A stretch of DNA of 64,000 nt from Kosakonia cowanii JCM 10956 = DSM 18146 (GCF_001975225.1 NZ_CP019445.1:3968001-4032000), one strand, 5' to 3'. Positions 32,602-41,900 are shown, numbered from the stretch's first letter. The notes: generated by a model from the sequence alone, not told the origin. Translations and numbers: made by a program.

Positions 32602-35600
32602 ATGGAATTTTTCCATCTGCTTAAAGCCAGTCAGAAGTCTGGAAAGAAAGATGCGGTGATTTGGTTCACTGCGAAAACTGCAGCGCGCGCAAACCTGCAA
32701 CTGGATGTCGAGCTGGAAGACGCAGGCATCGAAACCGGCCGTGGTAAAGATTACGCCAAGCCGATCCGTACCGACATGCCTGTTGTTGGCGACCTGCCAG
32801 AAGAAGGCGTGATTGATTACACCTGGTGCGAGCGCTACGCCCTGGCCGAAGACGGCCGCACCTGGAATGTGATCCCGGGTGCCGCATCTCAGAGCGAAAC
32901 CACTATCGCCCCGGACAGCGCCATCAGCGATGAGTATCAGCCGGCCGCGGCTATAACTGCCCCTGATACCGCAGATGTGGGCACAACCTCCCTGCTTGAA
33001 AATCGCACCCCGGCTGTCCGCTTCGCCGTCCATCTGCTGGGCGACAAATACCATTCGGAGATCAGCCAAGAACAGCAGATCGTCGCCAACGAATTGGCTT
33101 TGGATGAGGCAAATGTTTATTTCCAAAACCTGCTGCAGGCCAAAAATGAAGTTCCTGATATGAACGAACTCAGCCTTCACGCTGAGTGGAAACTGGTGCA
33201 GGCTGTCAAAGACGTTTTCCCGCAGGATAAAGAACACGAACCCGCGCTGCTGGCTGCTTTCATGTCGAGCTGGGTAAAAGCAGAAGTCAGCGACCGCGCC
33301 CAGCTTATTGAAGACTGGCTCAGCGGCAAACTGCCAGTCCCTGAACTCATCACCACCAGCGAACCTGGTGATGAGGTGCCTGTTTCCAATGCAGAAGATC
33401 AGCAGGATGCTACGCCCGAAGAGGTTGCCCAGGCCCACGTACAGGCATTTCGCGATAGGGACATTACCGAACTGCACGCTGTTCCTACGCTGTCGTTCCG
33501 TCACCGCCTCCTCGCGCAGTTTATTACCGAGAAGGAGTACGCGTACCACATTGACAATGAACAACTGAATACTGTGCGCCAGCTGGAAATGGACACTGAT
33601 AACTCCTACGTGCAAAACCTGCTGCTGGCCGCCGAGAATGTCGAGGGGATGAAAAAGCTTCGTGACTTCGAGTTCTGGAGGCTTACCGATGCTGTTAAGC
33701 GCGTATTTCCTTCTGACAAAGCGACGCCTGATTTATCCCTGATGCTCCAGTTCATGAAGGCCTGGAAAACAACGGACTATATCGATCGCGGCCTGCTCGC
33801 TAAGGAATGGATTAACGGTAACCGGGTTTCAACCATTCAGCGCACCGATATCGACACGAACGCGGGCGGCGGCATCAAAACAGACCGTAATGCAGACTAT
33901 GAGCATACGTTGGACACACTGGACATTGAGATCGCCTGCGCAACTCTGCCGATGGATTTTGATATCTACAATATCCCCGGCTCTATTCACCGCCGGGCTA
34001 AAGACATCGTTGCTGCAAAAGAAAGTCCCTGGAAGGAGTGGTCCGCAGCACTGCGTAAAACTGCAGGTATCCTGGATTACTCGCGCGCTGCAATTTTTGC
34101 GCTCATTCGTGAAGCATCGTCAGGCATAACACAGTTTCCGGATCGCATGACTGGCTATATCTGCGCGACGCTCAATGAATATAAGCATGATACACCTGAG
34201 GCCAGAATCCTTGCCGCTGCGCGTCAGATTGATAGCGCGGCCGTGGTTGCCGGAGTCATTCAGGGCACCGAGCCGTCACACCAGCGCGTCACCACCGCGC
34301 AGCCAGAAGTATCCAACCTCGGCGGCGGCAAGTTCTCCTTCGATGGTCTGCTGGGTGAAAAAGCAAACCCGGTCATCAATACCCCCTCAAACGAAGTCGC
34401 AAAACAGGAAGTGGAGATCGTTGGCAGTGTGCAGACGGAAGAGACTGACCCGAGCAAAGTCGAAGCTTGTAATGCGTTACCAGCAGTCGAAGTCGTTGAT
34501 GAAGCTGCTGCGCAAACAGTTAGCGTAAGCCCGGCGGATAATCTCGCCGCTGCCACAACGGACCTGACGAGCAACGTTGCCGCCGATCTGGACCAGAATA
34601 TCAATGCTCTTAGCCAGGATGAGCCGGAATTATCTCCAACCGAACCAGAAACGACAGAAATAGGACCGGTAGCGGATATTTCCGAGCCAGAGGCTGCAGC
34701 TAAGGAATGGCCAGCTTACTTCGAGCCAGGCCGTTATGAAGGTCTGCCGAACGACGTTTACCACGCCGCGAACGGCATCAGCAGCACGCAGGTGAAGGAT
34801 GCCCGTGTCTCCCTGATGTATTTCGAAGCGCGCCATGTTTCCAAGACCATCCAGAAGGAGCGGTCGAAGGTTCTCGACATGGGCAATCTGGTGCATGCGC
34901 TTGCGCTGCAGCCGGAGACGCTGGCCGCCGAGTTCAGCATTGAGCCGGAGATCCCGGAAGGTGCACTCACCACCACGGCGACGATCCGCGAGTGCATTGA
35001 CGAGTACAACGCCAGCCTGCCGCCGCAGCTGAGCGCTGATGATATCAAAGCGCTGCTGGAGGCCCATAACGCCACCCTGCCCGCGCCGCTGCCGCTTGGC
35101 GCAGCTGTAGACGAAACCGCAGAAAGCTATATGGCGCTGCCGGAAGAGTTCCAGCGCATCGAGTCTGATAAGAAGCAGACCGCTGCAGCTATGAAAGCCT
35201 GCATAAAAGAGTACAACGCCACCCTGCCCGCTCCGGTGAAAACCAGCGGCAGCCGTGACGCGCTGCTGGAGCAGCTGGCGATCGTCAATCCTGACCTGGT
35301 TGCGCAGGAGGCGCAGAAGCCCGCGCCGCTGAAAGTGGGCGGCACCAAAGTGGATCTGATTCAGGCGCTCAAGGCTGTCCGCCCGGATACCGTGTTCGCC
35401 GACGAATTGTTGGACGCATGGCGTGAGAACCCGGAAGGCAAGGTGCTGGTGACCCGCCAGCAGCTGGAAACCGCGCTGGCTATACAGAAAGCGCTGCATG
35501 CGCACCCGACCGCCGGAAAGCTGCTGCAGCATCCTGATCGCGCCGTTGAGACTAGCTATTTCGGCATCGACGAAGAGACCGGCCTTGAAATCCGTGTGCG

Positions 35601-35997
35601 CCCTGACCTTGAGCTGGACGTGGATGGCGTGCGCATCGGTGCCGACCTCAAAACGATTTCTATGTGGAACATCAAGCAGTCAGGTCTGCGGGCGAAGCTG
35701 CACCGTGAAATCATCGATCGCGATTACCACCTGAGCGCCGGTATGTACATGGAGACGGCAAGCCTCGACCAATTCTTCTGGATCTTCGTCAACAAGGACG
35801 AGGGATATCACTGGATTGCCATTGTTGAGGCTTCGCAGGAGCTGGTGGAGCTGGGCATCCTAGAGTACCGCGCCACGATGCGCGCCATTGCCAACGCATT
35901 CGATACCGGCGAGTGGCCAGCGCCGATCACCACCGACTACACCGACGAACTCACCGAGTACGATCTGCGCCGCCTTGAAGCGCTGCGCGCGGCTTAA
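32602..35997 (+). CDS. recE: RecE-like exonuclease VIII
   Basis: A 1131-residue 5'-3' exonuclease, longer than E. coli Rac RecE (866). The C-terminal 420 residues hold the nuclease (start near GRYEGLPNDVYHAANG; RPDLELDVDGVRIGADLKT supplies the D...DxK motif). Residues about 141-246 and 295-410 are an internal duplication (VYFQNLLQAKNEVPDMNEL and YVQNLLLAAENVEGMKKL). Short repeats occur at about 795-900 (IDEYNASLPPQ, KEYNATLPAP). It makes 3' overhangs for RecT. AGAGG precedes the ATG. Confidence 0.92.
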   Translation: MEFFHLLKASQKSGKKDAVIWFTAKTAARANLQLDVELEDAGIETGRGKDYAKPIRTDMPVVGDLPEEGVIDYTWCERYALAEDGRTWNVIPGAASQSETTIAPDSAISDEYQPAAAITAPDTADVGTTSLLENRTPAVRFAVHLLGDKYHSEISQEQQIVANELALDEANVYFQNLLQAKNEVPDMNELSLHAEWKLVQAVKDVFPQDKEHEPALLAAFMSSWVKAEVSDRAQLIEDWLSGKLPVPELITTSEPGDEVPVSNAEDQQDATPEEVAQAHVQAFRDRDITELHAVPTLSFRHRLLAQFITEKEYAYHIDNEQLNTVRQLEMDTDNSYVQNLLLAAENVEGMKKLRDFEFWRLTDAVKRVFPSDKATPDLSLMLQFMKAWKTTDYIDRGLLAKEWINGNRVSTIQRTDIDTNAGGGIKTDRNADYEHTLDTLDIEIACATLPMDFDIYNIPGSIHRRAKDIVAAKESPWKEWSAALRKTAGILDYSRAAIFALIREASSGITQFPDRMTGYICATLNEYKHDTPEARILAAARQIDSAAVVAGVIQGTEPSHQRVTTAQPEVSNLGGGKFSFDGLLGEKANPVINTPSNEVAKQEVEIVGSVQTEETDPSKVEACNALPAVEVVDEAAAQTVSVSPADNLAAATTDLTSNVAADLDQNINALSQDEPELSPTEPETTEIGPVADISEPEAAAKEWPAYFEPGRYEGLPNDVYHAANGISSTQVKDARVSLMYFEARHVSKTIQKERSKVLDMGNLVHALALQPETLAAEFSIEPEIPEGALTTTATIRECIDEYNASLPPQLSADDIKALLEAHNATLPAPLPLGAAVDETAESYMALPEEFQRIESDKKQTAAAMKACIKEYNATLPAPVKTSGSRDALLEQLAIVNPDLVAQEAQKPAPLKVGGTKVDLIQALKAVRPDTVFADELLDAWRENPEGKVLVTRQQLETALAIQKALHAHPTAGKLLQHPDRAVETSYFGIDEETGLEIRVRPDLELDVDGVRIGADLKTISMWNIKQSGLRAKLHREIIDRDYHLSAGMYMETASLDQFFWIFVNKDEGYHWIAIVEASQELVELGILEYRATMRAIANAFDTGEWPAPITTDYTDELTEYDLRRLEALRAA

Positions 35998-36008
35998 GGA
36001 GAACAAGA

Positions 36009-37085
36009 ATGCAGAACACAAACGTAGCAGTAGCCGACCAGAACGCTGTCATTAACTCAAACATCGCGCTGTTCGATTCACAGTACCTTAATGCCATCAG
36101 CACTTTCGCCCAGATTATGGCGCAGGGTGCGGCGACAGTACCGAAACACCTTCAGGGCAACCAGGCCGACTGTATGGCCGTTGCAATGCAGGCGGCGCAG
36201 TGGCAAATGAACCCTTTCGCCGTGGCGCAGAAAACCCATCTGATTAACGGCGTGCTGGGATATGAGGCCCAGCTGGTAAACGCAGTGATTTCACGCAGCG
36301 GCGTGCTGGCGAATCGCTTTGAGTATGAGTGGTACGGCCCATGGGAAAAAGTGGTCGGAAAATTTCACATCCGCAAAGGTGAAAAAGGCGAATACCGCGT
36401 TCCGGGCTGGACCATGGCGGACGAAGCAGGTATCGGCATTATCATCCGCGCAACGCTCAAAGGCGAAGATCACCCCCGTGAGCTGGATCTGCTGCTGGCT
36501 CAGGCCCGCACCCGTAATTCGACACTGTGGGCTGACGATCCCCGCCAGCAACTCGCCTATCTGGCAGTAAAACGCTGGGCGCGTCTGTTCTGTCCGGATG
36601 TGATCCTGGGCGTTTACACACCTGATGAGCTTGAAGATCGTCAGGAAAAAGAAATCAACCCAGCACCGCAGCAGCGCATAAGCGTTGCTGATATCCCGGC
36701 TGAATGGACAACTAACAGCGCGCAGGAGTCCGGTACCAATATTGATGGCATGGCCGACGAGTTCCGCGATCGCATTGAAGCAGCTCAATCCGTGGACCAG
36801 GCCAAAGCCGTGCGGGTTGATATTGAAGCAGCCAAAACTACTCTCGGTTCGGCGCTGTTCACTGAGCTGAAAAACAAAGCCGTACGGCGCTACTACCTGG
36901 TAGACGCCCGCAACAAGGTGGAAGCGGCGATCAACTCCCTGCCCCAGCCTGACGAACCGGATGCTGCAGAGCAGTTCACCAAAGCAGAGCAGGCACTGGC
37001 TGCTGCGAAGCGCCATCTGGGTGACGAGCTGTATGACCAGTTTGCCGTTACCCTGCTCGATATGAAGCCCGAATACGTGGCATGA
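36009..37085 (+). CDS. recT: RecT single-strand annealing protein
   Basis: A 358-residue RecT-family recombinase that coats the strands made by RecE and anneals them. Family segments are PKHLQGNQADCMAVAMQAAQ, WQMNPFAVAQKTHLINGVLG and YLAVKRWARLFCPDVILGVY. AAGGAGAACAAG precedes the ATG, 11 bases after the RecE stop. The C-terminal 100 residues (DQAKAVRVDIEAAKTTLG and so on) are a helical extension beyond the core. Confidence 0.93.
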   Translation: MQNTNVAVADQNAVINSNIALFDSQYLNAISTFAQIMAQGAATVPKHLQGNQADCMAVAMQAAQWQMNPFAVAQKTHLINGVLGYEAQLVNAVISRSGVLANRFEYEWYGPWEKVVGKFHIRKGEKGEYRVPGWTMADEAGIGIIIRATLKGEDHPRELDLLLAQARTRNSTLWADDPRQQLAYLAVKRWARLFCPDVILGVYTPDELEDRQEKEINPAPQQRISVADIPAEWTTNSAQESGTNIDGMADEFRDRIEAAQSVDQAKAVRVDIEAAKTTLGSALFTELKNKAVRRYYLVDARNKVEAAINSLPQPDEPDAAEQFTKAEQALAAAKRHLGDELYDQFAVTLLDMKPEYVA

Positions 37086-37091
37086 GGGAGG

Positions 37092-37111
37092 CGGGAGGGT
37101 TGTCCCTCCCG
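37092..37111 (+). repeat. Hairpin in recT-small gene junction
   Basis: CGGGAGGG, TTGT, CCCTCCCG: an 8-bp perfect stem in the 34-base gap after recT. It hides the GGGAGG of the next gene's ribosome-binding region, so it may limit its translation. No T-tract follows. Confidence 0.6.
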
Positions 37112-37119
37112 GTAATGAT

Positions 37120-37296
37120 ATGAGCGAGAAACAAGCCCGCTGGAGTGTTGAAGAGCTGAACATGTTGCTGACGCATAACAACCAGCAAGTGGCAGAGCTG
37201 ACCGGCCGTCCTCTGACCGAGATAGAAGATCGCCGCTTGCTGGCGAATATCGAGCGAAACTGCTGGGACGTGTTTGACCCGGAGCGTGCCGAATGA
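37120..37296 (+). CDS. Small helical phage protein of unknown function
   Basis: A 58-residue protein (MSEKQARWSVEELNMLLTHN) with a SANT/Myb-like look (WSVEELNML...WDVFDPERAE). It lies between recT and the DUF4060 gene, with ATGA overlap to the latter. Function unknown. Confidence 0.65.
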   Translation: MSEKQARWSVEELNMLLTHNNQQVAELTGRPLTEIEDRRLLANIERNCWDVFDPERAE

Positions 37297-37535
37297 GACT
37301 TATTAACCGAAGCAGGAAAGATTCTCCGATGGCCCGCAGAGCGTGCGATGCAGCGTTGGCCCGGCATGTTGAACGGTTCGGTGATTATGCCAGCCGGGCC
37401 ATGACCAGCGTATACACAGTGCTGGTGGACGGCATGAAGGTAACGGTAGAGGTGGAAAACCGCAGCACCAGCTACGTGGCCACAGCGATCATGGGCGCTC
37501 GGCGTCTGCGTGCCCTCGTCGGCCGGATGTCTTGA
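37293..37535 (+). CDS. DUF4060 family protein
   Basis: An 80-residue basic protein of the DUF4060 family (MRLINRSRKDSPMARRACDA, TSVYTVLVDGMKVTVEVEN). The family is common between recombination and excision genes of lambdoid prophages. Function unknown. Confidence 0.82.
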   Translation: MRLINRSRKDSPMARRACDAALARHVERFGDYASRAMTSVYTVLVDGMKVTVEVENRSTSYVATAIMGARRLRALVGRMS

Positions 37536-37600
37536 TATCGAATTATCATCAAACAGCGCCTTCCGTCCCTATAATCGGGTGGTGGGCGCAGGAGAACAAA

Positions 37601-37870
37601 ATGGCAAAGCTTCTTAATTTGCAGGAATGGGCCGCTGAAGTGTATTCATCACCGCCATCGCTTTCTACTCTTCGCAGATGGGTACGTGAAGGCAAGATCT
37701 ATCCTGCCCCCGAGCTACACGGTAAAGAGTATAAGCTCCGCCCGGATGCTATCTATGTTGATCCGAGCAAGAAGAATTTGCGCTTAAAACCGCAGCATCT
37801 AAAAATTCCGTCCAAAGGGACTTTACTGGAGAGATTACAGAATGCAGAGGCCAGCCCGTTACGACGCTAA
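37601..37870 (+). CDS. xis: Excisionase (DUF1233-type Xis)
   Basis: An 89-residue winged-helix DNA-bending protein that steers Int to excision. The start is 37601 (MAKLLNLQEWAAEVYSSPPS) with GGAG 6 bases upstream; the longer frame is unlikely. RRWVREGKIYPAPELHGKEY is the recognition-helix/wing segment of the DUF1233 group. It overlaps int by 29 bases. Confidence 0.85.
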   Translation: MAKLLNLQEWAAEVYSSPPSLSTLRRWVREGKIYPAPELHGKEYKLRPDAIYVDPSKKNLRLKPQHLKIPSKGTLLERLQNAEASPLRR

Positions 37871-38924
37871 CCTGCCCCGTAACCTGACCTTTCGCAAGAG
37901 AGATAAGCTTTATTCCTGGCGCAACCCAATAACCGGCCAGGTAATCTATCTGGGCCGCATTGATCGCAGGGAAGCGATAGCCCAGGCCATTGAAGCCAAC
38001 AGCTATCTTGATCAAAACTATATCCCCTCCAGTCTACTTCAGCGCATTAAAGAAACGCCCACCCTGACTATGGCTAAATGGCTGGAGAGGTATGACGTTA
38101 TTCTCGAGCGAAGGGAATTAAAACCAAACACAATGAAAGTTCGCAGGAACCAGCTGGAGACGATCAGAAAAGAGTTCGGCACTATCGCTCTTAGCGCAGT
38201 TACAACAAAAGACATTGCGGAATTTTTGGAAACATACATTGCCTGCGATAAAAAAAGCATGGCTGCAGGTCTGAGATCTGTACTGCTCGATGTATTCAGA
38301 GAGGCGCTCGTGGAGGGCCATATAGAAAGGAACCCGGCAGAACCTACTCGCACCCCGGCACCAAAAGTTAAGCGGGAACGTCTACTGCTCGAAGCGTATT
38401 TTACGATACGAGAAACAGCAGCTGCTAATTCAGTATGGGCGGCAAATGCATTTGATCTTGCGCTTGTCACTGCTCAGCGACGCGAGGATATAGCCATGAT
38501 GAAATTCACTGACATCCGGGAAGACAGATTGTTTGTCATACAGGAGAAAACAGGGAATAAATTAGCCATCCCTTTAGACCTGAAACTGGAAGCGGCCGAT
38601 CTTCATTTAAAAGAAGTGATAGAACGTTGCAGAGTGAACAATCCATCTGAGTTCCTGCTTTACTCGCCGGTGCGTCGGGGTGGAAGAAAGCCCGGACCAC
38701 TGACGCCGGACGGGTTAACCCAGGCATTCTCAGATACCCGTGATGTCACTGTGCTTAAATTTGGCCCTTACCCGCCGTCATTTCACGAAATTAGAAGTCT
38801 GGCCAGTAGGCTTTATGAGAAGGAAAAAGGCGAAGAATTTGCGCAGCGGCTGTTGGGTCATAAAAATTTATCAATGACCAAAAAATACCTGGACTCCCGT
38901 GGGGCAGAGTATGTTACGGTTTAG
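37842..38924 (+). CDS. int: Tyrosine-family site-specific integrase
   Basis: A 360-residue lambda-type Int. Catalytic residues are R213 (AQRRED), K236 (EKTGNK), H315 and R318 (SFHEIRSL), H340 (LLGHKN) and the nucleophile Y349 (TKKYLDSRG). The N-terminal 60 residues would bind arm sites and residues 70-170 are the core-binding domain. It is the last prophage gene before the attachment junction near 39,000. Confidence 0.95.
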   Translation: MQRPARYDANLPRNLTFRKRDKLYSWRNPITGQVIYLGRIDRREAIAQAIEANSYLDQNYIPSSLLQRIKETPTLTMAKWLERYDVILERRELKPNTMKVRRNQLETIRKEFGTIALSAVTTKDIAEFLETYIACDKKSMAAGLRSVLLDVFREALVEGHIERNPAEPTRTPAPKVKRERLLLEAYFTIRETAAANSVWAANAFDLALVTAQRREDIAMMKFTDIREDRLFVIQEKTGNKLAIPLDLKLEAADLHLKEVIERCRVNNPSEFLLYSPVRRGGRKPGPLTPDGLTQAFSDTRDVTVLKFGPYPPSFHEIRSLASRLYEKEKGEEFAQRLLGHKNLSMTKKYLDSRGAEYVTV

Positions 38925-38984
38925 ACTGAATATAAGGATTTGGTGGAATTTTGGTGGATTTTAGTGTGAACGCCTAAAAAACCC

Positions 38985-39030
38985 TTATTATTCAAGCATA
39001 TAAAAAAAGACCGAATACGATTCCTGTATT
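38985..39030. other. Prophage right attachment junction (at sdsR 3' end)
   Basis: Integrase-side phage DNA ends and the sdsR terminator hairpin begins here. The exact core cannot be set without the other end, which lies beyond the left edge. The sdsR sequence is intact, so the phage copy completes the gene. Confidence 0.55.
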
Positions 39031-39104
39031 CGGTCCAGGGAAATGGCTCTTGGGAGAGAGCCGTGCGCTAAAAGTTGGCATTAATGCAGGCTTAGTCGCC
39101 TTGC
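39002..39104 (-). ncRNA. sdsR: SdsR (RyeB) small RNA
   Basis: A stationary-phase, sigma S-dependent small RNA that base-pairs with mRNAs through Hfq. It starts GCAAGGCGACTAAGCCTGCA, continues through CACGGCTCTCTCCCAAGAGCC and ends with the hairpin CCGAATACAGGAATCGTATT followed by CGG and T7. This closely follows the E. coli RNA. A -10 TATTCT lies just upstream, as expected for sigma S. Its antisense partner SraC (RyeA) would be read on the plus strand; its 5' part may be replaced by phage DNA. Confidence 0.88.
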
Positions 39105-39186
39105 ACCTTAAGAATAGATGACGACACCAGCTTTTCCAGTCCGCGACAAATGTGGTCAGAAAAATCCGGTAATTGTCACGTTTATC

Positions 39187-39229
39187 ATAAAAAAACGCAG
39201 GCGGTGTTAACCGGACCTGCGTTTTTTTA
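39187..39229. terminator. Bidirectional terminator between sdsR/sraC and yebY
   Basis: AAAAAAACGCAGG and CCTGCGTTTTTTT flank a 14-base loop. It can end yebY on the minus strand and SraC on the plus strand. Confidence 0.8.
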
Positions 39230-39250
39230 TGCTGAATCATGTGATTTTCA

Positions 39251-39595
39251 TCAGCCCGTGCAGAGGGATTTCGCGCGCTCGATAAAGGGGGCGAGGCTCA
39301 TTTTCTGGCCGGGATGTTCTGGATCGTCAACCTGAATGATGCTGATAGGCTGACCGGTGCTTCTCCCGCTGTCGACCTGTTTCTGCGCGATATCATTGAG
39401 CGGATACTGCACCAGCGTACTCGGGTTAATGGCGAACAACGCATTGCCCGGCCTGCAGGTGAGCATTATCTCTTCGCGATTGAAGGCCCATTTCTCTTTG
39501 CCAACCTCGAAACGGCTGACGGTAATAACCTGCGGCGCAGCCAGCGCGGCGGCTGAGCTGGTCAGCATTAATACTGCAATCACACTCTTTTTCAT
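39251..39595 (-). CDS. yebY: YebY, periplasmic protein of copper operon
   Basis: A 114-residue secreted protein (signal [19 protein letters not shown]). The first codon of the longer frame is GTG; ATG 39595 gives the usual YebY start. Two cysteines (LTCRPG, SLCTG) probably form a disulfide. It is the last gene of the copC-copD-yebY group; the precise role is unknown. Confidence 0.9.
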   Translation of the reverse strand: MKKSVIAVLMLTSSAAALAAPQVITVSRFEVGKEKWAFNREEIMLTCRPGNALFAINPSTLVQYPLNDIAQKQVDSGRSTGQPISIIQVDDPEHPGQKMSLAPFIERAKSLCTG

Positions 39596-39613
39596 TCTTT
39601 TCACCAGATTTAT

Positions 39614-40483
39614 TCAAAAAGGCTCCCAGGTGGCAAACAGGCTTACCGCTGCCAGCACCAGCGCACCGATTATCAATTCTGCCCGGGTTAACGTTATAAA
39701 GCGCTGCCGCGCTCCGCTATCGACCAGGCTCAAGCGTGGCACCAGAACATACCGGTTCACAAGCGCGATTGCCACCATCAGCGCGACAAGCGCACATTTG
39801 AGCAACAGCATGCGCCCCCAGGCGCTCTGCCACGGCCATGCCAGCCCCTGAATCAACACCGCATTAACGATGCCGGTAAGGATAACGCCTGCCACCGCTA
39901 CGTGACCATAACGGGAGAAGCGCATCATCGCGCCAATAGCCGCAGGGTGGCTCCCCTCACGCGTAAGCTGCATACAAAACAGTACCGGCAGCAGGCCGCC
40001 CAGCCACATCGCCCCGCACAGCAGATGCAGCGCATGGTTGATGTGTTGCAGCACACCAGGCAACCCTTCGCGCATCGCTGCGTGGCCGAGACCCGCCGCC
40101 AACAGAAACTGCAGCGCCGTCAGCAGCAGCAACTTCCTTTGCTGCGCTGGCTGCATCAACCCGGCAAAGAGGGTCAGCAACGCGAGGAAGATTTGCCAGG
40201 CCAGCAGTGAACCCGCTTGCGTACCGGCAACCGCACGCCAGATCGCGGGCTGCCACACTTCCGGCCAGCCACCGGCCATCATCCCGCCCTGCACCGCATA
40301 GAGCAACAGCGCGCTCAATGCCGTAAGGATCAGGCAGACGCGCTGCAGCGGCAGGAAGTGTTGAGTGAGTGTCCGGCGCAGATCGCGCGGTGCCAGCCAG
40401 GCGCTGAACAGCGCGCTGCCAAATAACAGCATCAGGGCGGCGAAATGAATAAAGCGCAGCCCGACAAAGAGCGATGACAGCAT
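39614..40483 (-). CDS. copD: CopD-like copper transport membrane protein YebZ
   Basis: A 289-residue inner-membrane protein with about eight transmembrane helices (for example LRFIHFAALMLLFGSALFSA, RFITLTRAELIIGALVLA). Conserved histidines (HFAALM, HINHALHLLCGAMWLGG) would handle copper. It follows copC by one base, and the family is thought to import copper with CopC. Confidence 0.92.
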   Translation of the reverse strand: MLSSLFVGLRFIHFAALMLLFGSALFSAWLAPRDLRRTLTQHFLPLQRVCLILTALSALLLYAVQGGMMAGGWPEVWQPAIWRAVAGTQAGSLLAWQIFLALLTLFAGLMQPAQQRKLLLLTALQFLLAAGLGHAAMREGLPGVLQHINHALHLLCGAMWLGGLLPVLFCMQLTREGSHPAAIGAMMRFSRYGHVAVAGVILTGIVNAVLIQGLAWPWQSAWGRMLLLKCALVALMVAIALVNRYVLVPRLSLVDSGARQRFITLTRAELIIGALVLAAVSLFATWEPF

Positions 40484-40484
40484 A

Positions 40485-40859
40485 TTACTTCACAGAAAAG
40501 CTGTACTGCCCGTGAGTTTTATGGCCGTCGACCGAGACCACATGCCAGCTGACGGTGTACTTCCCGGAAGTCAGGGGCTGTTCAAGCGGCACGATCATCT
40601 GAGTCTTATCCTTTTCATTGCGCTTTACCGCCCCGGTTTTGATCGCCTTCTGCTGCGCGTCTGTCACCTTAATGCCGCTGAACGCTGGCTCAATCCCTTC
40701 TGAAAAGTTGAGCGTCAGTGCCTGCGGTGCCGCCGTTACATCAGCATCCGCAGCCGGATACTGACCTTTGAGGTGGGCATGCGCCAGCACTGCCGGGGTG
40801 ACAAAAAGGGTGGTAATGAGGGCAAAAGCGCGTAAGCGCTGCGTCGGGGAGATAAGCAT
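40485..40859 (-). CDS. copC: CopC-like periplasmic copper-binding protein YobA
   Basis: A 124-residue protein with signal peptide ending ...TPAVLA and a mature N-terminus HAHLKGQYPAAD carrying the CopC His copper site. The rest is a beta-sandwich (SGKYTVSWHVVSVDGHKTHG). I start it at 40859 (MLISPTQRLRAFALIT); the longer frame has an unlikely leader. It is first in the operon with copD and yebY. Confidence 0.92.
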   Translation of the reverse strand: MLISPTQRLRAFALITTLFVTPAVLAHAHLKGQYPAADADVTAAPQALTLNFSEGIEPAFSGIKVTDAQQKAIKTGAVKRNEKDKTQMIVPLEQPLTSGKYTVSWHVVSVDGHKTHGQYSFSVK

Positions 40860-40998
40860 AGAAGCATTCCTTTTTGTTATGCATACGATATAGAGGATAA
40901 ACCTGTACAATAGTTGAGTCGAGTCTCATCGCCGCCACGCTTGTCTTTCTGCGACAGCCTTAGTAACTTTTGCCGCCTGAACTGAGGAGAACTTCATA

Positions 40999-41226
40999 AT
41001 GACCAATCTTGCGCAGCTCGAACAAGAAGAGATGGATAAGGTGAATGTCGATCTGGCCGCCGCAGGCGTTGCCTTCAAAGAGCGCTACAATATGCCTGTT
41101 ATTGCCGAAGCGGTTGAGCGCGAACAACCCGAACATCTGCGCGGCTGGTTTCGCGAACGTCTGATTGCCCACCGGCTGGCCTCCGTCTCGCTCTCTCGCC
41201 TCCCCTATGAGCCGAAAGTGAAATAA
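40999..41226 (+). CDS. holE: DNA polymerase III theta subunit HolE
   Basis: A 75-residue theta subunit, which binds the epsilon proofreading subunit. It begins [26 protein letters not shown] lies about 10 bases upstream. It is 11 bases before exoX. Confidence 0.95.
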   Translation: MTNLAQLEQEEMDKVNVDLAAAGVAFKERYNMPVIAEAVEREQPEHLRGWFRERLIAHRLASVSLSRLPYEPKVK

Positions 41227-41237
41227 TGGAGCCGACT

Positions 41238-41900
41238 ATGTTACGTGTTATCGATACAGAAACCTGCGATTTGCAGGGTGGTATCGTCGAGATCGCCTCG
41301 GTGGACGTGGTAGACGGGCAAATCGTTAATCCCCAGAGCCACCTGGTGCGCCCCGACCGTCCCATCAGCCAGCAGGCGATGGCCATCCACCGCATCACCG
41401 AAGCGATGGTGGCGGATCAGCCATGGATCGAAGAGGTGGTGCCCTATTATCACGGCAGTGAGTGGTATGTGGCGCACAACGCCAGCTTTGACCGCCGCGT
41501 GCTGCCGGAGATGTCCGGCGAGTGGATCTGCACCATGAAGCTGGCACGGCGTTTATGGCCGGGGATCAAATACAGCAATATGGCGCTCTATAACTCCCGC
41601 AAGCTCAGCGTAGAGACACCAGCCGGTCTGCATCACCACCGCGCGCTCTATGATTGCTATATCACCGCCGCTTTGCTGATTGACATCATGCAGGTCTCTG
41701 GCTGGACAGCGGAGCAGATGGCCACCATCACCGGACGCCCGGCGCTGATGACCACCTTTACCTTTGGTAAATACCGCGGTAAACCGGTTGCCGAGATCGC
41801 TGACCGCGATCCGGGCTACCTGCGCTGGCTGTTTAACAACCTCAACAGCATGAGCCCGGAACTGCGTTTAACGCTTAAACACTACCTTGGCGAAGGGTAA
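41238..41900 (+). CDS. exoX: Exodeoxyribonuclease X
   Basis: A 220-residue DEDDh exonuclease of the DnaQ superfamily, used in mismatch repair and recombination. The motifs are IDTETCD (7-9), HNASFDRR and HRALYDC. The start at 41238 (MLRVIDTETCDLQGG) matches the E. coli length. It ends base-to-base with convergent ptrB. Confidence 0.95.
   Translation: MLRVIDTETCDLQGGIVEIASVDVVDGQIVNPQSHLVRPDRPISQQAMAIHRITEAMVADQPWIEEVVPYYHGSEWYVAHNASFDRRVLPEMSGEWICTMKLARRLWPGIKYSNMALYNSRKLSVETPAGLHHHRALYDCYITAALLIDIMQVSGWTAEQMATITGRPALMTTFTFGKYRGKPVAEIADRDPGYLRWLFNNLNSMSPELRLTLKHYLGEG

Noticed and set aside
32557..33615. 352-codon minus-strand frame over RecE
   Set aside because: Antisense to the conserved RecE frame, no recognisable protein features.
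36291..37367. 358-codon minus-strand frame over recT
   Set aside because: Shadow of RecT and following genes; crosses several real gene ends.
1..38924. CRISPR array, tRNA or rRNA gene in the prophage
   Set aside because: No regularly spaced repeats with spacers and no cloverleaf or rRNA sequence was seen.
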